Shown: positions 9,179 to 18,053 of the stretch, piece after piece
Layout: each line of letters opens with the position of its first letter
How positions within the stretch are numbered: position 1 is the stretch's first letter
Assembly: GCF_002101885.1 (NCBI RefSeq)
Contig: NZ_LQPS01000028.1
Coordinates: forward strand, 1-64,000
Source: Mycolicibacter senuensis
GTDB taxonomy: Bacteria; Actinomycetota; Actinomycetes; Mycobacteriales; Mycobacteriaceae
Length of the DNA: 64,000 bases
Reading direction: 5' to 3'
Made by a program: the position numbers and the translations under genes
The notes under the pieces: generated by a model
Database searches by the model: none
What the model saw: only the letters and a program-made list of their open reading frames with translations
What the model was told of the DNA's origin: nothing

Positions 9179-12100
9179 ATGAGACGACGGCTGCGTTCAA
9201 GGTCCAACGGACGGCGCGGCAGCGCCGCTCGCCGCGCCGCGGGCGCCGGCAGCGCGGTTGCCGTATTCCTGGCCTTCGGGATGGCGCCGCTGGCGGCGGC
9301 GCCGCACGCGCAGGCGGATTTCGGGTTCGACGACGTCTTCGACTGGTTCGGACTCGGCGGCGACCCAGACGCCGCGGAGCTGTCCGGCTCGGCGCTGTTC
9401 ACCTGGCCGGCCGCGGACACCTCGCTGGCCGAGCAGTTCGCGACCTACATCTGGCTGCCGTTGCACGAACAACTCGAGGCCTGGATCGACAGCCCGTTCG
9501 GGGCCGAGGTCAACGACGTCATCAACACCTTGCTCGAGCCGTTCACCCTTCCGGGATTCTGCGGCATCATCTGCGACGGCGCGGACGGCACCGCGGACAA
9601 TCCGGATGGCCAGGGCGGCGGGTTGTTCTTCGGCGACGGCGGCGCCGGCTGGAGCAGCACCGAAGCCGGGGTGGCCGGCGGGAACGGCGGTGTGGCAGGT
9701 GGTTTGGGCAACGGCGGCGACGGCGGTGTGGGCGGGCTGGGTGCCGACGGCGGTATGGGGGGCGCCGGTGGCGAGTGGATGGGCAACGGCGGCAACGGCG
9801 GCGACGGCGGCGCGGCCGGCTTCCTCGACGGCGAACTGCTCGCGGCGGGCAGCGGTGGCGACGGCGGCGGCACCGGCCACGTTCAGGACTTCTTCGGTAT
9901 CGGGGCGGCCGGCAACGGCGGCAACGGCGGCAACGGCGGTGCCGGCCTGGCGGGGACCTCCGGCGCCAACTCCACGACAGCCGGTGTCAACGGCGGTACC
10001 GGCGGTGCGGGCTCCGCGGGCGGCAAGGGTGGTGCCGGAGGCGTCGGATCACTCTGGCTGGGAAATGGCGGGCGCGGCGGCAATGGCGGTGCCGGTGGTG
10101 CCGGTGGTGCCGGCGGTGACGGGTTCGACGGGGCCGGCGGTTCGTTCGTCGGCGGCGGAGATGGCAACGGCGGCAACGGGAGTAACGGCGGTGGCGGCGG
10201 TGCGGGCGCGCTGGGCGGTCAGGCCGGTGCCGGCGGCCAGGGTGCCTGGCTGTTCGGCGCCACCGGTGCCGTGGGAACCACTGGGGCGGTTGGGGCCGGC
10301 GGAGTCGGTGGGGCTGGTGGCGACGGTGGCGAGGGCGCCGACGGCGCCGCGGGCGCCGACGGCACGGCGGGTGATCCCGATGGTTCGGCCGGTGTGGACG
10401 GTGGGAACGGCGGCGACGCCGGTGTCGGTGGCGCCGGCGGCGTAGGGGGCGACGGTGTCGTGGCCGCCGACGGTGCGGACGGCCGGGCCGGTGCCGGCGG
10501 TAACGGCGGCAGCGGCGGCGACGGTATCGACGGTGTCGACGGAATCGCAACCGACCCGGACGGGACGATGGGCGGCAGCGGTGGTGCCGGCGGAGACGGC
10601 GGCCGCGGGGGACTGGAGGCTGATGGCGTCACGTCCGCCGCCGACGGCAACGGCGGGGCCGGTGGCATCGGCGGCAATGGCGGCGCCGGCTACAACCCGG
10701 CAGCCGACCCCGGTGCTGCACCGGGGATCTCGGGCGGCAGCGGCGGCAGTGGTGGCACCGGCGGTGCCGGCGGAACCGGCGCCAACGGTGGCGCGGGCGG
10801 TGATGCGGGCAACGGTGGTCGAGGCGGCCACGGCGTCACCGGTCAGGCCGGAACGAGCGGCGTCAATGCCGGCGATGCCGGTACCGATGGGGGCGCGGGT
10901 GGCGACGGCGGCGCCGGTGGGGCCGGTGGAATCGGAGGCAGCGGCGGCGCGGCGACCGCACCGACCGGTGCCGCCGGCGCCAACGGCAATGGCGGTGACG
11001 GTGGTGCGGGAGGCAATGCGGCCGCCGGCGGTGTCGGTGGAGACGGCGCCGACGGGGATGCGGTCGATCCCGATGGCGGCGCTGGCGGCGACGCCGGTGA
11101 CGCGGGAAGTGCCGGGGGCGGCGGCGCCGGCGGCGCGGCCGGTACCGGTGGAGCGGCGGGGACCGGTCAGTCCGGTAGCGGCGGGGCCGACGGAGCGGAC
11201 CCGGAGCCGGCCGCGACGCACGGCGGTGAGGGCGGCGATGGCTTCACCTCGACGACGCCCGGGGTTGCCGGCGGCGCAGGCGGCGCTGGCGGTAGTGGCG
11301 GGACCATCGGCACCGGTGGCAATGGCGGCACCGGAGGAGGGGGCGGTCTCGACGCCACCGGCGGAACCGGCGGCGCGGGCGGAACCGGCGGCACCGTGGC
11401 CGGCAACGGTGGCACCGGGGGCAAGGGCGGGGCCGGCCAGGGCACCGGTGACGGAGGCGACGGCGGCGCCGGTGGCAATGCCGGCGCGAACGGAGATGGC
11501 GGCCACGGTGGTGACGGTGGTGCCGGTACCGGCCTCGGTGGCAGCACCGGTGGGCAGGGCGGCGACGGCGGAGATGGGGGGACCCAGCAGGGCGACGGCG
11601 GTGACGCCGGGAGCGGCGGTGACAACGGTGGCAGCGGCGGCGACGGCGGCGACGCGCTCGGCAGCGGCAACGGCGGTAACGGTGGCGACGGTACCGCGGG
11701 CGCGGCCGGTACGCACGGCAGCACGGCAACGAATCCCGGCGAGGACGGCGGCGACGGAACGACGGGTCAGGCCGGCGGCACAGGCGGGGCCGGTGGGATC
11801 GGTGCCGGCGCGGGCAACCACGGTGGGCAGGGCGGAGCCGGCGCCACCGGTGGCGATGGCGGCGACGGCGGCGACGGCGCACTCGGCGCGGCCGGCACCT
11901 TCACGGGCGGCGGGACCGGCGATGGTGGCGACGGCGGCGCCGGCGGAAGCGGCGCAACGGGCGGCGTAGGTGGTGCCGGTGGGGCCGGCGGTCAGGGCAT
12001 CAACGGTGCGATCACCGGGGCCCGGGGCGCGGGCGGCAACGGTGGCAACGGCGGTGACGCGGGCGCGGCCGGCGATGGCGGTGACGCCGCCGACGGCACC

Positions 12101-15100
12101 GCCGCAAACCCGAACGGTGGCACCGGCGGCAGTGGTGGCGCGCTCGGCTCCGCCGGTGCCGCGGGTGCCGGTGGCACCGGATCGACGCCGGGCGACGACG
12201 GGCAGGTCGGGGCCGGGCCGTCCGGTCCGCAGGGCAACGGTGGTGCCGGCGGCGCCGGCTACGACGCCGCCACCGACCTGAACGCCGCGGCCGGCACCAG
12301 CGGCGGCAACGGCGGCGCGGGTGGGGCCGGTACCGCGCTGGGCGCCGGCGGTGCCGGCGGTTCCGGCGGTGACGGTGCTGCGGGTGCTCGCGGCGATGAC
12401 GGCGCGTCGGCAGGTGCCGACGGTCAGACCGGTGGAGTGGGCGGCAGCGGCGGCAATGCCGGCGCCGGCGGTACCGGCGGTGCCGGTAGTGGTGTTGATG
12501 GGGTGGCTGGCCACGGTGGTGTGGGTGGTCGCGGTGGTGATGGTGCTGGGGGTGCTGCGGGTGCGGCCTCGGCGACCGCGGGTGTTGATGGGGGTGCGGG
12601 CCAGGATGGTGGTGCTGGTGGTGATGGCGGTGTCGGGGGTGCGGGTGGTTTGACCGCGGCCGGAACCGCCAGTGGCTTTGATGGTGCCCAGGGTGCCGGT
12701 GGTGATGGCGGTGATGGTGGCGTCGGTGGTCGCGGGTTTGACGGGGTCACCGGTGGGGTCGGTGATGCCGGCACGAACGGTGTGGATGGCACGGCGACGT
12801 CGGCGGCGGCCGCCGGTGGTGAGGGTGGGATCGGTGAGACTGGTGGTGCCGGCTCCGATGGTGGTGTCGGGGGTGCTGGTGGTGCGGCTGGTCAGGGCTC
12901 CACGGATGGTCTGCAGGGCCTTGGTGGTGTTGGCGGTGCCGGCGGCAACGGGGGAACCGGTGGCACCGGCGGTGTTGGTGGCAGTGGTGGTGATGGGTAT
13001 GACGCGGCGTCGGATTCGTTGGCGGCCGCCGGTGTTGATGGTGGTAGTGGTGCGGTCGGCGGTGCGGGCGGCGATGGTGGTGGCGGGGGTGCGGCCGGTT
13101 CCGGTGGCGCTGGTGGCGTGGGCCGTGATGGTCAGGCCGCCGATGGTGCTGCTGGCCAGGTCGGCGACCAGGGCGCCGGCGGAGTCGGTGGTGCCGGCGG
13201 TTCCGGTGGTGATGGGGCTGCGGGTGCCCGGGGTGTCGATGGGCTGAACGCCGGTGATGACGGTGGCACCGGTGGCGCCGGTGGCAAGGGCGGTGATGCG
13301 GCGGCCGGTGGTGGCGGCGGGTTCGGTGCCGGCGGGGTGCAGGCCGACAGTGGTGTTGATGGGGTGGCCGGTCACGGTGGTGTGGGTGGTCGCGGTGGTG
13401 ATGGTGCCGGGGGTGCTGCGGGTGCGGCCTCGGCGACTGCGGGTGTTGATGGGGGTGCGGGCCAGGATGGTGGTGCTGGTGGTGATGGCGGTGTCGGGGG
13501 TGCGGGTGGTTTGACCGCGGCCGGAACCGCCAGTGGCTTTGATGGTGCCCAGGGTGCCGGTGGTGATGGCGGTGATGGTGGCGTCGGTGGTCGCGGGTTT
13601 GACGGGGTCACCGGTGGGGTCGGTGATGCCGGCACGAACGGTGTGGATGGCACGGCGACGTCGGCGGCGGCCGCCGGTGGTGAGGGTGGGATCGGTGAGA
13701 CTGGTGGTGCCGGCTCCGATGGTGGTGTCGGGGGTGCTGGTGGTGCGGCTGGTCAGGGCTCCACGGATGGTCTGCAGGGCCTTGGTGGTGTTGGCGGTGC
13801 CGGCGGCAACGGGGGAACCGGTGGCACCGGCGGTGTTGGTGGCAGTGGTGGTGATGGGTATGACGCGGCGTCGGATTCGTTGGCGGCCGCCGGTGTTGGT
13901 GGTGGTGATGGTGCGGTCGGCGGTGCGGGCGGCGATGGTGGTGGCGGGGGTGCGGCCGGTTCCGGTGGCGCTGGTGGCGTGGGCCGTGATGGTCAGGCCG
14001 CCGATGGTGCTGCTGGCCAGGTCGGCGACCAGGGCGCCGGCGGCAACGGCGGTGTCGGCGGCAGCGGCGGTAACGGCGCGGCCGGAGGAATCGGCGAGAC
14101 CGGCGACGACGGTGGCATAGGCACGGCGGGCAGCAGCACCACTCCGAACGGCGGCGCCGGAGAGACGGGAGACACCGGCGGGCAAGGCTTGACAGGCGGC
14201 AAGGGCGGCAACGGTGGCCAAGGCGGCGCGGCGGGCACCGGCTCCACCGTCGGAGACGTCGGCGCGGGTGGCAGCGGCGGTAACGGCGGCACCGGAGGCC
14301 AGGGCGGCGCCGGCGGCAATGGCGGCCAGGGCGGCGCCGGGTACGACCAACCCGGCACCACGGGACTGTCCGGCGGCGATGGTGGAACCGGCGGCGCCGG
14401 GGGCGTCGGCGGCCAGGGTGGCAACGGCGGGACTGCCGGCATCGGCGGCCTGAACGGAGCCGGCGTCGACCGCGCCGACTCGGGAACCGACGGCGGCAGC
14501 GGGCTGCAGGGGGTCGGTGGCAACGGCGGCCAGGGCGGCGAAGGCGGTAACGGCGCGACCGGCACCACCGGAAATAGCGGCAACGACGGCGGCACCGGAG
14601 AAACCGGCACCGTCGGCAACCCCACCGGCGGCACCGGCGGTGACGGCGGCAACGGCATAGACGGTGGCACCGGCGGGAACGGTGGGAGCGGTGGCCAGGG
14701 CGGCGCGGCGGGCACCGGCAGCACCGACGGCAGCGTCGGCAACGGCGGCCAGGGCGGCGCCGCCGGCGACGGTGGCCAGGGCGGCGACGGCGGCGCGGGC
14801 GGCACCGGCGGCGTCGGCTACACGCCGCCGGCGGAGAACGGCAGCAACGGCAGCGACGGCGGTGCGGGTGGCACGGGAGGCAACGCCGGTCACGGCGGTG
14901 CGGCCGGAACGGCCGGCGCGGGCGGCCTGAACGGATCCGGCACCGACCCGGCGGACTCCGGCGATGCGGGCGCCACCGGCGACGATGGACAGGCCGGGGT
15001 CGGCGGCAACGGTGGCGTCGGCGGCAACGGCGCGCAGGGCACCGCAGCCACCGAGACCCAGGCGGCCGGGACCGGCGGAAACGGCGGCACCGGTGGGAAC

Positions 15101-16474
15101 GGCGGCCAGGGCGGGCTGGAAACCGACGGCACCACTGCCCAGCAGGGCGACGGCGGTGACGGCGGCACCGGCGGCCAGGGTGGTACGGGTCTGGCTGGGG
15201 CGAACGGTGACAGCAGCCTCATCGGCAACGGCGACAACGGCGAAGCCGGCGGTGCCGCTGGAAACGGTGGCGTCGGGGGCACCGGCGGCAGTGGCTACAA
15301 CGCAGGCAACGGTGGAACTGGTGGCCAGGGCGGTACGGGGGGCACCGGCGGCAACGGCGGTGACACCTCAGCGGGCATTCTGGGCCTGTTCACCCCCGGC
15401 GACGGCGCCACCGGTGGCAGTGGTGGTACCGGTGGCGTGGGCGGTGTCGCCGGCACCGCCGACGGTGGCGCCGCCGGAGCCAACGGTGCCGGTGGCGACG
15501 GCGGGGTCGGCGGAACGGGAGGCAACGCCGGCTCCACGCTGGTCGGCATCGGGTCGACGGCAACCGCCGGCACCGGCGGCACGGGCGGTGTAGCCGGAGT
15601 GGGTGGCGGCAGCGGCGCTGAGCAGGGGGCGGCCGGCGTCGGCGGTACCGGCGGCCAAGGCGGCCAGGGTTCCGTCGGCGCCGTTCTCAATGCGCTGGGC
15701 GGCGCCGGCGGTACCGGTGGGACCGGTGGGGCAGCGGCCGATCAGAGCGGCAGTATCGGCGGTGTCGGCGGGCAGGGCGGTACCGGTGGAGGCGGGCTGG
15801 TCGGCGCCATCGGGGTAGGCGAGGGCGGTCAGGGCGGAGCCGGTGGCGCCGCGGCCGATCAGACCGACAGTGTCGGCGGCGCCGGTGGCCAAGGCGGTCA
15901 CGGTGCGGACGCCATCGCCGGCGTGCTCGGCGGTGCCGGAGGCACCGGTGGCACCGGCGGCGCGGCCGGCGACGCTGCCGGCAGCAATGGCGGTGCCGGC
16001 GGGCAGGGCGGTACCGGGGGCACCGCCGTAGTGGGCGCCCTTGGTGCCGGCGTCGGCGGCGACGGTGGCACCGGCGGCGCCGCCGGGAGCATCGCGGGAA
16101 GCACCGGTGGCACCGGCGGTCAGGGCGGCGACGGCGGGGCCGGCCTGGCGAACGTACTGCTCGGCGGCGTCGGCGGCGATGGCGGTACCGGCGGCGCGGG
16201 TACCGCCCCCGGCACGGTCGGTGGCGATGGCGGCCTGGGGGGCAGTGCGGGCTCCGGACTGGTCAACCTATTCGGTGGGGCCGGCGGCGACGGCGGGAGC
16301 GGCGGTGACGGCGGCGCTGTCGGCGGCACCGGCGGTGACGGCGGAACCAACACGCAGGGTGCGGCAGGCAGCCCGGGCTCCGGCCCGAGCGGTCAGACCG
16401 GCGGCGCCGGTGGTGCCGGGGCGCCGGGCAACATCGGTCCAGTCGGTGGCGGCGGTGCCGGCGGGTCGCCGTAG
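9179..16474 (+). CDS. giant secreted PGRS-repeat protein without PE domain
   Basis: Predicted 2,431-aa glycine-rich protein. Residues 1 to about 46 form a Sec-type signal peptide (basic start MRRRLRSRSNGRR, hydrophobic AVAVFLAFGMAPLAA, cleavage likely after HAQA). Residues ~47-165 are a non-repetitive module with EAWIDSPFG, VNDVINTLLEP, DGTADNPDG and FFGDGGAGWSS. The remainder is a GGNGG/GGAGG/GGDGG repeat tract like the PGRS part of PE_PGRS proteins, but there is no PE domain. ATG 9179 is preceded by GGGAAGG; a TTG at 9062 would put the signal peptide too far inside. The same N-terminal module recurs in the 55958-57136 protein. Surface localisation is inferred; function is unknown. An internal duplication is listed separately. 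Confidence 0.85.
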   Translation: MRRRLRSRSNGRRGSAARRAAGAGSAVAVFLAFGMAPLAAAPHAQADFGFDDVFDWFGLGGDPDAAELSGSALFTWPAADTSLAEQFATYIWLPLHEQLEAWIDSPFGAEVNDVINTLLEPFTLPGFCGIICDGADGTADNPDGQGGGLFFGDGGAGWSSTEAGVAGGNGGVAGGLGNGGDGGVGGLGADGGMGGAGGEWMGNGGNGGDGGAAGFLDGELLAAGSGGDGGGTGHVQDFFGIGAAGNGGNGGNGGAGLAGTSGANSTTAGVNGGTGGAGSAGGKGGAGGVGSLWLGNGGRGGNGGAGGAGGAGGDGFDGAGGSFVGGGDGNGGNGSNGGGGGAGALGGQAGAGGQGAWLFGATGAVGTTGAVGAGGVGGAGGDGGEGADGAAGADGTAGDPDGSAGVDGGNGGDAGVGGAGGVGGDGVVAADGADGRAGAGGNGGSGGDGIDGVDGIATDPDGTMGGSGGAGGDGGRGGLEADGVTSAADGNGGAGGIGGNGGAGYNPAADPGAAPGISGGSGGSGGTGGAGGTGANGGAGGDAGNGGRGGHGVTGQAGTSGVNAGDAGTDGGAGGDGGAGGAGGIGGSGGAATAPTGAAGANGNGGDGGAGGNAAAGGVGGDGADGDAVDPDGGAGGDAGDAGSAGGGGAGGAAGTGGAAGTGQSGSGGADGADPEPAATHGGEGGDGFTSTTPGVAGGAGGAGGSGGTIGTGGNGGTGGGGGLDATGGTGGAGGTGGTVAGNGGTGGKGGAGQGTGDGGDGGAGGNAGANGDGGHGGDGGAGTGLGGSTGGQGGDGGDGGTQQGDGGDAGSGGDNGGSGGDGGDALGSGNGGNGGDGTAGAAGTHGSTATNPGEDGGDGTTGQAGGTGGAGGIGAGAGNHGGQGGAGATGGDGGDGGDGALGAAGTFTGGGTGDGGDGGAGGSGATGGVGGAGGAGGQGINGAITGARGAGGNGGNGGDAGAAGDGGDAADGTAANPNGGTGGSGGALGSAGAAGAGGTGSTPGDDGQVGAGPSGPQGNGGAGGAGYDAATDLNAAAGTSGGNGGAGGAGTALGAGGAGGSGGDGAAGARGDDGASAGADGQTGGVGGSGGNAGAGGTGGAGSGVDGVAGHGGVGGRGGDGAGGAAGAASATAGVDGGAGQDGGAGGDGGVGGAGGLTAAGTASGFDGAQGAGGDGGDGGVGGRGFDGVTGGVGDAGTNGVDGTATSAAAAGGEGGIGETGGAGSDGGVGGAGGAAGQGSTDGLQGLGGVGGAGGNGGTGGTGGVGGSGGDGYDAASDSLAAAGVDGGSGAVGGAGGDGGGGGAAGSGGAGGVGRDGQAADGAAGQVGDQGAGGVGGAGGSGGDGAAGARGVDGLNAGDDGGTGGAGGKGGDAAAGGGGGFGAGGVQADSGVDGVAGHGGVGGRGGDGAGGAAGAASATAGVDGGAGQDGGAGGDGGVGGAGGLTAAGTASGFDGAQGAGGDGGDGGVGGRGFDGVTGGVGDAGTNGVDGTATSAAAAGGEGGIGETGGAGSDGGVGGAGGAAGQGSTDGLQGLGGVGGAGGNGGTGGTGGVGGSGGDGYDAASDSLAAAGVGGGDGAVGGAGGDGGGGGAAGSGGAGGVGRDGQAADGAAGQVGDQGAGGNGGVGGSGGNGAAGGIGETGDDGGIGTAGSSTTPNGGAGETGDTGGQGLTGGKGGNGGQGGAAGTGSTVGDVGAGGSGGNGGTGGQGGAGGNGGQGGAGYDQPGTTGLSGGDGGTGGAGGVGGQGGNGGTAGIGGLNGAGVDRADSGTDGGSGLQGVGGNGGQGGEGGNGATGTTGNSGNDGGTGETGTVGNPTGGTGGDGGNGIDGGTGGNGGSGGQGGAAGTGSTDGSVGNGGQGGAAGDGGQGGDGGAGGTGGVGYTPPAENGSNGSDGGAGGTGGNAGHGGAAGTAGAGGLNGSGTDPADSGDAGATGDDGQAGVGGNGGVGGNGAQGTAATETQAAGTGGNGGTGGNGGQGGLETDGTTAQQGDGGDGGTGGQGGTGLAGANGDSSLIGNGDNGEAGGAAGNGGVGGTGGSGYNAGNGGTGGQGGTGGTGGNGGDTSAGILGLFTPGDGATGGSGGTGGVGGVAGTADGGAAGANGAGGDGGVGGTGGNAGSTLVGIGSTATAGTGGTGGVAGVGGGSGAEQGAAGVGGTGGQGGQGSVGAVLNALGGAGGTGGTGGAAADQSGSIGGVGGQGGTGGGGLVGAIGVGEGGQGGAGGAAADQTDSVGGAGGQGGHGADAIAGVLGGAGGTGGTGGAAGDAAGSNGGAGGQGGTGGTAVVGALGAGVGGDGGTGGAAGSIAGSTGGTGGQGGDGGAGLANVLLGGVGGDGGTGGAGTAPGTVGGDGGLGGSAGSGLVNLFGGAGGDGGSGGDGGAVGGTGGDGGTNTQGAAGSPGSGPSGQTGGAGGAGAPGNIGPVGGGGAGGSP
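12490..13182 (+). repeat. PGRS internal direct repeat, copy 1 (693 bp)
   Basis: This segment recurs almost exactly at 13351-14043, offset 861 bp (287 codons). Comparing the copies by eye I count seven base differences. It encodes roughly residues 1105-1334 of the giant PGRS protein. Glycine codons here are mostly GGT, whereas most of the gene favours GGC, so the unit looks compositionally distinct from its surroundings. Confidence 0.9.
13351..14043 (+). repeat. PGRS internal direct repeat, copy 2 (693 bp)
   Basis: Near-identical to 12490-13182, encoding roughly residues 1392-1621. The main amino-acid change is VDGGSG in copy 1 against VGGGDG in copy 2. The 168 bp between copies is also GGT-rich. 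High identity at synonymous sites points to recent duplication or gene conversion. Confidence 0.9.
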
Positions 16475-16578
16475 GGGAACCCCGCGGCTGAGCCTTTCCT
16501 GTGTGCGCGGAATGAACCTGAAGTACAGTCACTTGAACGGCGGTACACAAAAAGTTGTGAGGGCGAGGCAGCGAGGAC

Positions 16579-17970
16579 ATGGATTTCGGGCTGGTTCCGC
16601 CGGAGATTCAATCTGCGTTGATCTACGCCGGACCGGGCCCCGGACCCATCTCAGCGACTGCCGCCGCCTGGGACGGCCTCGCCGCAGACCTGGACACCGC
16701 ATCGGCTGCCTACGGATCATTGGTCACCGATCTGACCAGCATGCCGTGGTTGGGCACCGCGTCGGTGGAGATGGCGTCGGCGGTAGCCCCGTACGTGGCC
16801 TGGATGCAGCAGACAGCCGCTCAGGCCGTCGAGACCGCCGCCCAGGTCAGGGCCGGGACTGCCGCCTACGAGGAGGCGTTCGCCGCCACCGTGCCACCGC
16901 CGGTGGTCACCGCCAACCGGGCTGAACTGCTGGCTCTGATCGCCACGAACGTCTTCGGTCAGAACACTGCGGCCATCGCCGCCAATCAGGCCGAGTACGC
17001 CGAGATGTGGGCGCAGGACGCCGCGGCGATGTACGGCTACGCGGCCGCGGCGTCGGCCGCCACCCGACTCAGCTCTTTCACACCGCCGCCGAAGGTCGCC
17101 GATCCGAACGGCTCCGACCAGAGCGCCGCCGCGGCGGCCCAGGCCACCGAGGCCGGCCAGGGCGCCCTGCACCAGGGCATGCAGGCCGTTCCCCAGACGT
17201 TGCAACAACTCGCATCACCAATGGCGGCGGCACCGGTGGTGACCGATCCGATCGTGGGTGACGCCACCGCGGCCAGTGTTTCGGGGATCAGTGCGAGTTC
17301 GGCGTACCACTCCGTCATCGGTAGTGCCAATTTCTTCCAGCGCCTCTACAGCCAGTTCCAAAGCTCGTTCGCGAGCAGCAACGAACCCTCCACCACCGAC
17401 ATCATGGAACGGCTCAACCGGATCGGCCTGGTGACCGGCGCGGTCGACTCCGATGAGGTGGGGAAGGCCGCGGACGGCGGCCCACTGGGCACGCTTGGGC
17501 TCGGCGGGTTCGGGGACTGGCACAACTGGGAGCGTTTCTTCAGGGGGTTCCCTCTGCTGAAGCTCTCGGCGGCGGGGAGTATGGGTGAGTCGGGCCTGGT
17601 CGGCGGGTTGTCGGTGCCGCCGACGTGGGCCGAGGCGCTCCCGGACGTCCGGTTGGCAGCTGCGGAGACCACCGGCACCGCCGTCGATGCCGCCCCGAGC
17701 GCCACGGGCGGCGGGGTCGGCATGCTGGGCGCGCAAGCGGCACTGACGGGGATGGCCGGGCGTGCCCTGGCCGGCGCTGTGCTGCCCGCCCGGGAGAACA
17801 CCCGGTCGACCGCCGGCGTCCGGGAGAGGCCGTCGAGTACCGCGGCCAAAGAGATCGCCGAAGCGTTACGCGAGTACGCGGCGCTGCGCGATTCCGGAAT
17901 CATCACCGACGTGGAATTCAACAAACACAAAGAGCGCCTGATGAGCCTGGACCCGCTGTCGGGCCGGTGA
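16579..17970 (+). CDS. PPE family protein (SVP subgroup) with SHOCT-like C-terminus
   Basis: Predicted 463-aa PPE protein. The PPE domain (residues ~1-175) starts MDFGLVPPEIQS with the Pro-Pro-Glu at 7-9, has the W57-L-G59 turn, and continues with EMWAQDAAAMYGYAA. The SVP signature is SVPPTW at 345-350. Residues ~424-456 (KEIAEALREYAALRDSG, then IITDVEFNKHKERL) resemble a SHOCT domain, a short C-terminal helical oligomerisation motif. PPE proteins are normally exported through ESX systems as PE-PPE heterodimers, but no PE gene adjoins this one. A GCGAGGA site precedes ATG 16579. The secretion system used is unknown; ESX-5 would be the usual one for SVP-type PPEs. Confidence 0.92.
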   Translation: MDFGLVPPEIQSALIYAGPGPGPISATAAAWDGLAADLDTASAAYGSLVTDLTSMPWLGTASVEMASAVAPYVAWMQQTAAQAVETAAQVRAGTAAYEEAFAATVPPPVVTANRAELLALIATNVFGQNTAAIAANQAEYAEMWAQDAAAMYGYAAAASAATRLSSFTPPPKVADPNGSDQSAAAAAQATEAGQGALHQGMQAVPQTLQQLASPMAAAPVVTDPIVGDATAASVSGISASSAYHSVIGSANFFQRLYSQFQSSFASSNEPSTTDIMERLNRIGLVTGAVDSDEVGKAADGGPLGTLGLGGFGDWHNWERFFRGFPLLKLSAAGSMGESGLVGGLSVPPTWAEALPDVRLAAAETTGTAVDAAPSATGGGVGMLGAQAALTGMAGRALAGAVLPARENTRSTAGVRERPSSTAAKEIAEALREYAALRDSGIITDVEFNKHKERLMSLDPLSGR

Positions 17971-17973
17971 AGC

Positions 17974-18004
17974 CGTGGCGCGGGCCACGTTTGGGGGCGC
18001 CCCC
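17974..18004 (+). terminator. terminator-like hairpins after the PPE gene
   Basis: A 6-bp stem with 4-nt loop (CGTGGC at 17974-17979 with 17984-17989) is followed by TTT and then by the perfect palindrome GGGGGCGCCCCC at 17993-18004. It sits between the PPE stop and sppA. There is no long T tract, so termination is plausible but not certain. Confidence 0.35.
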
Positions 18005-18053
18005 GGTGCATCGCACCCCGTCACGGCGCATGTCGCGTCGGTAAGCTCAACCC

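Noticed and set aside
10049..14893. Very long minus-strand open frame (about 1,600 codons) opposite the giant PGRS gene
   Set aside because: It is the complement of GGC/GGT-rich codons and yields Ala/Thr/Arg-rich low-complexity sequence with no domain; a compositional shadow.
9660..16470. CRISPR-like or minisatellite repeats
   Set aside because: The periodicity comes from glycine codons and has no constant repeat/spacer structure; only the 693-bp duplication is a true long repeat.
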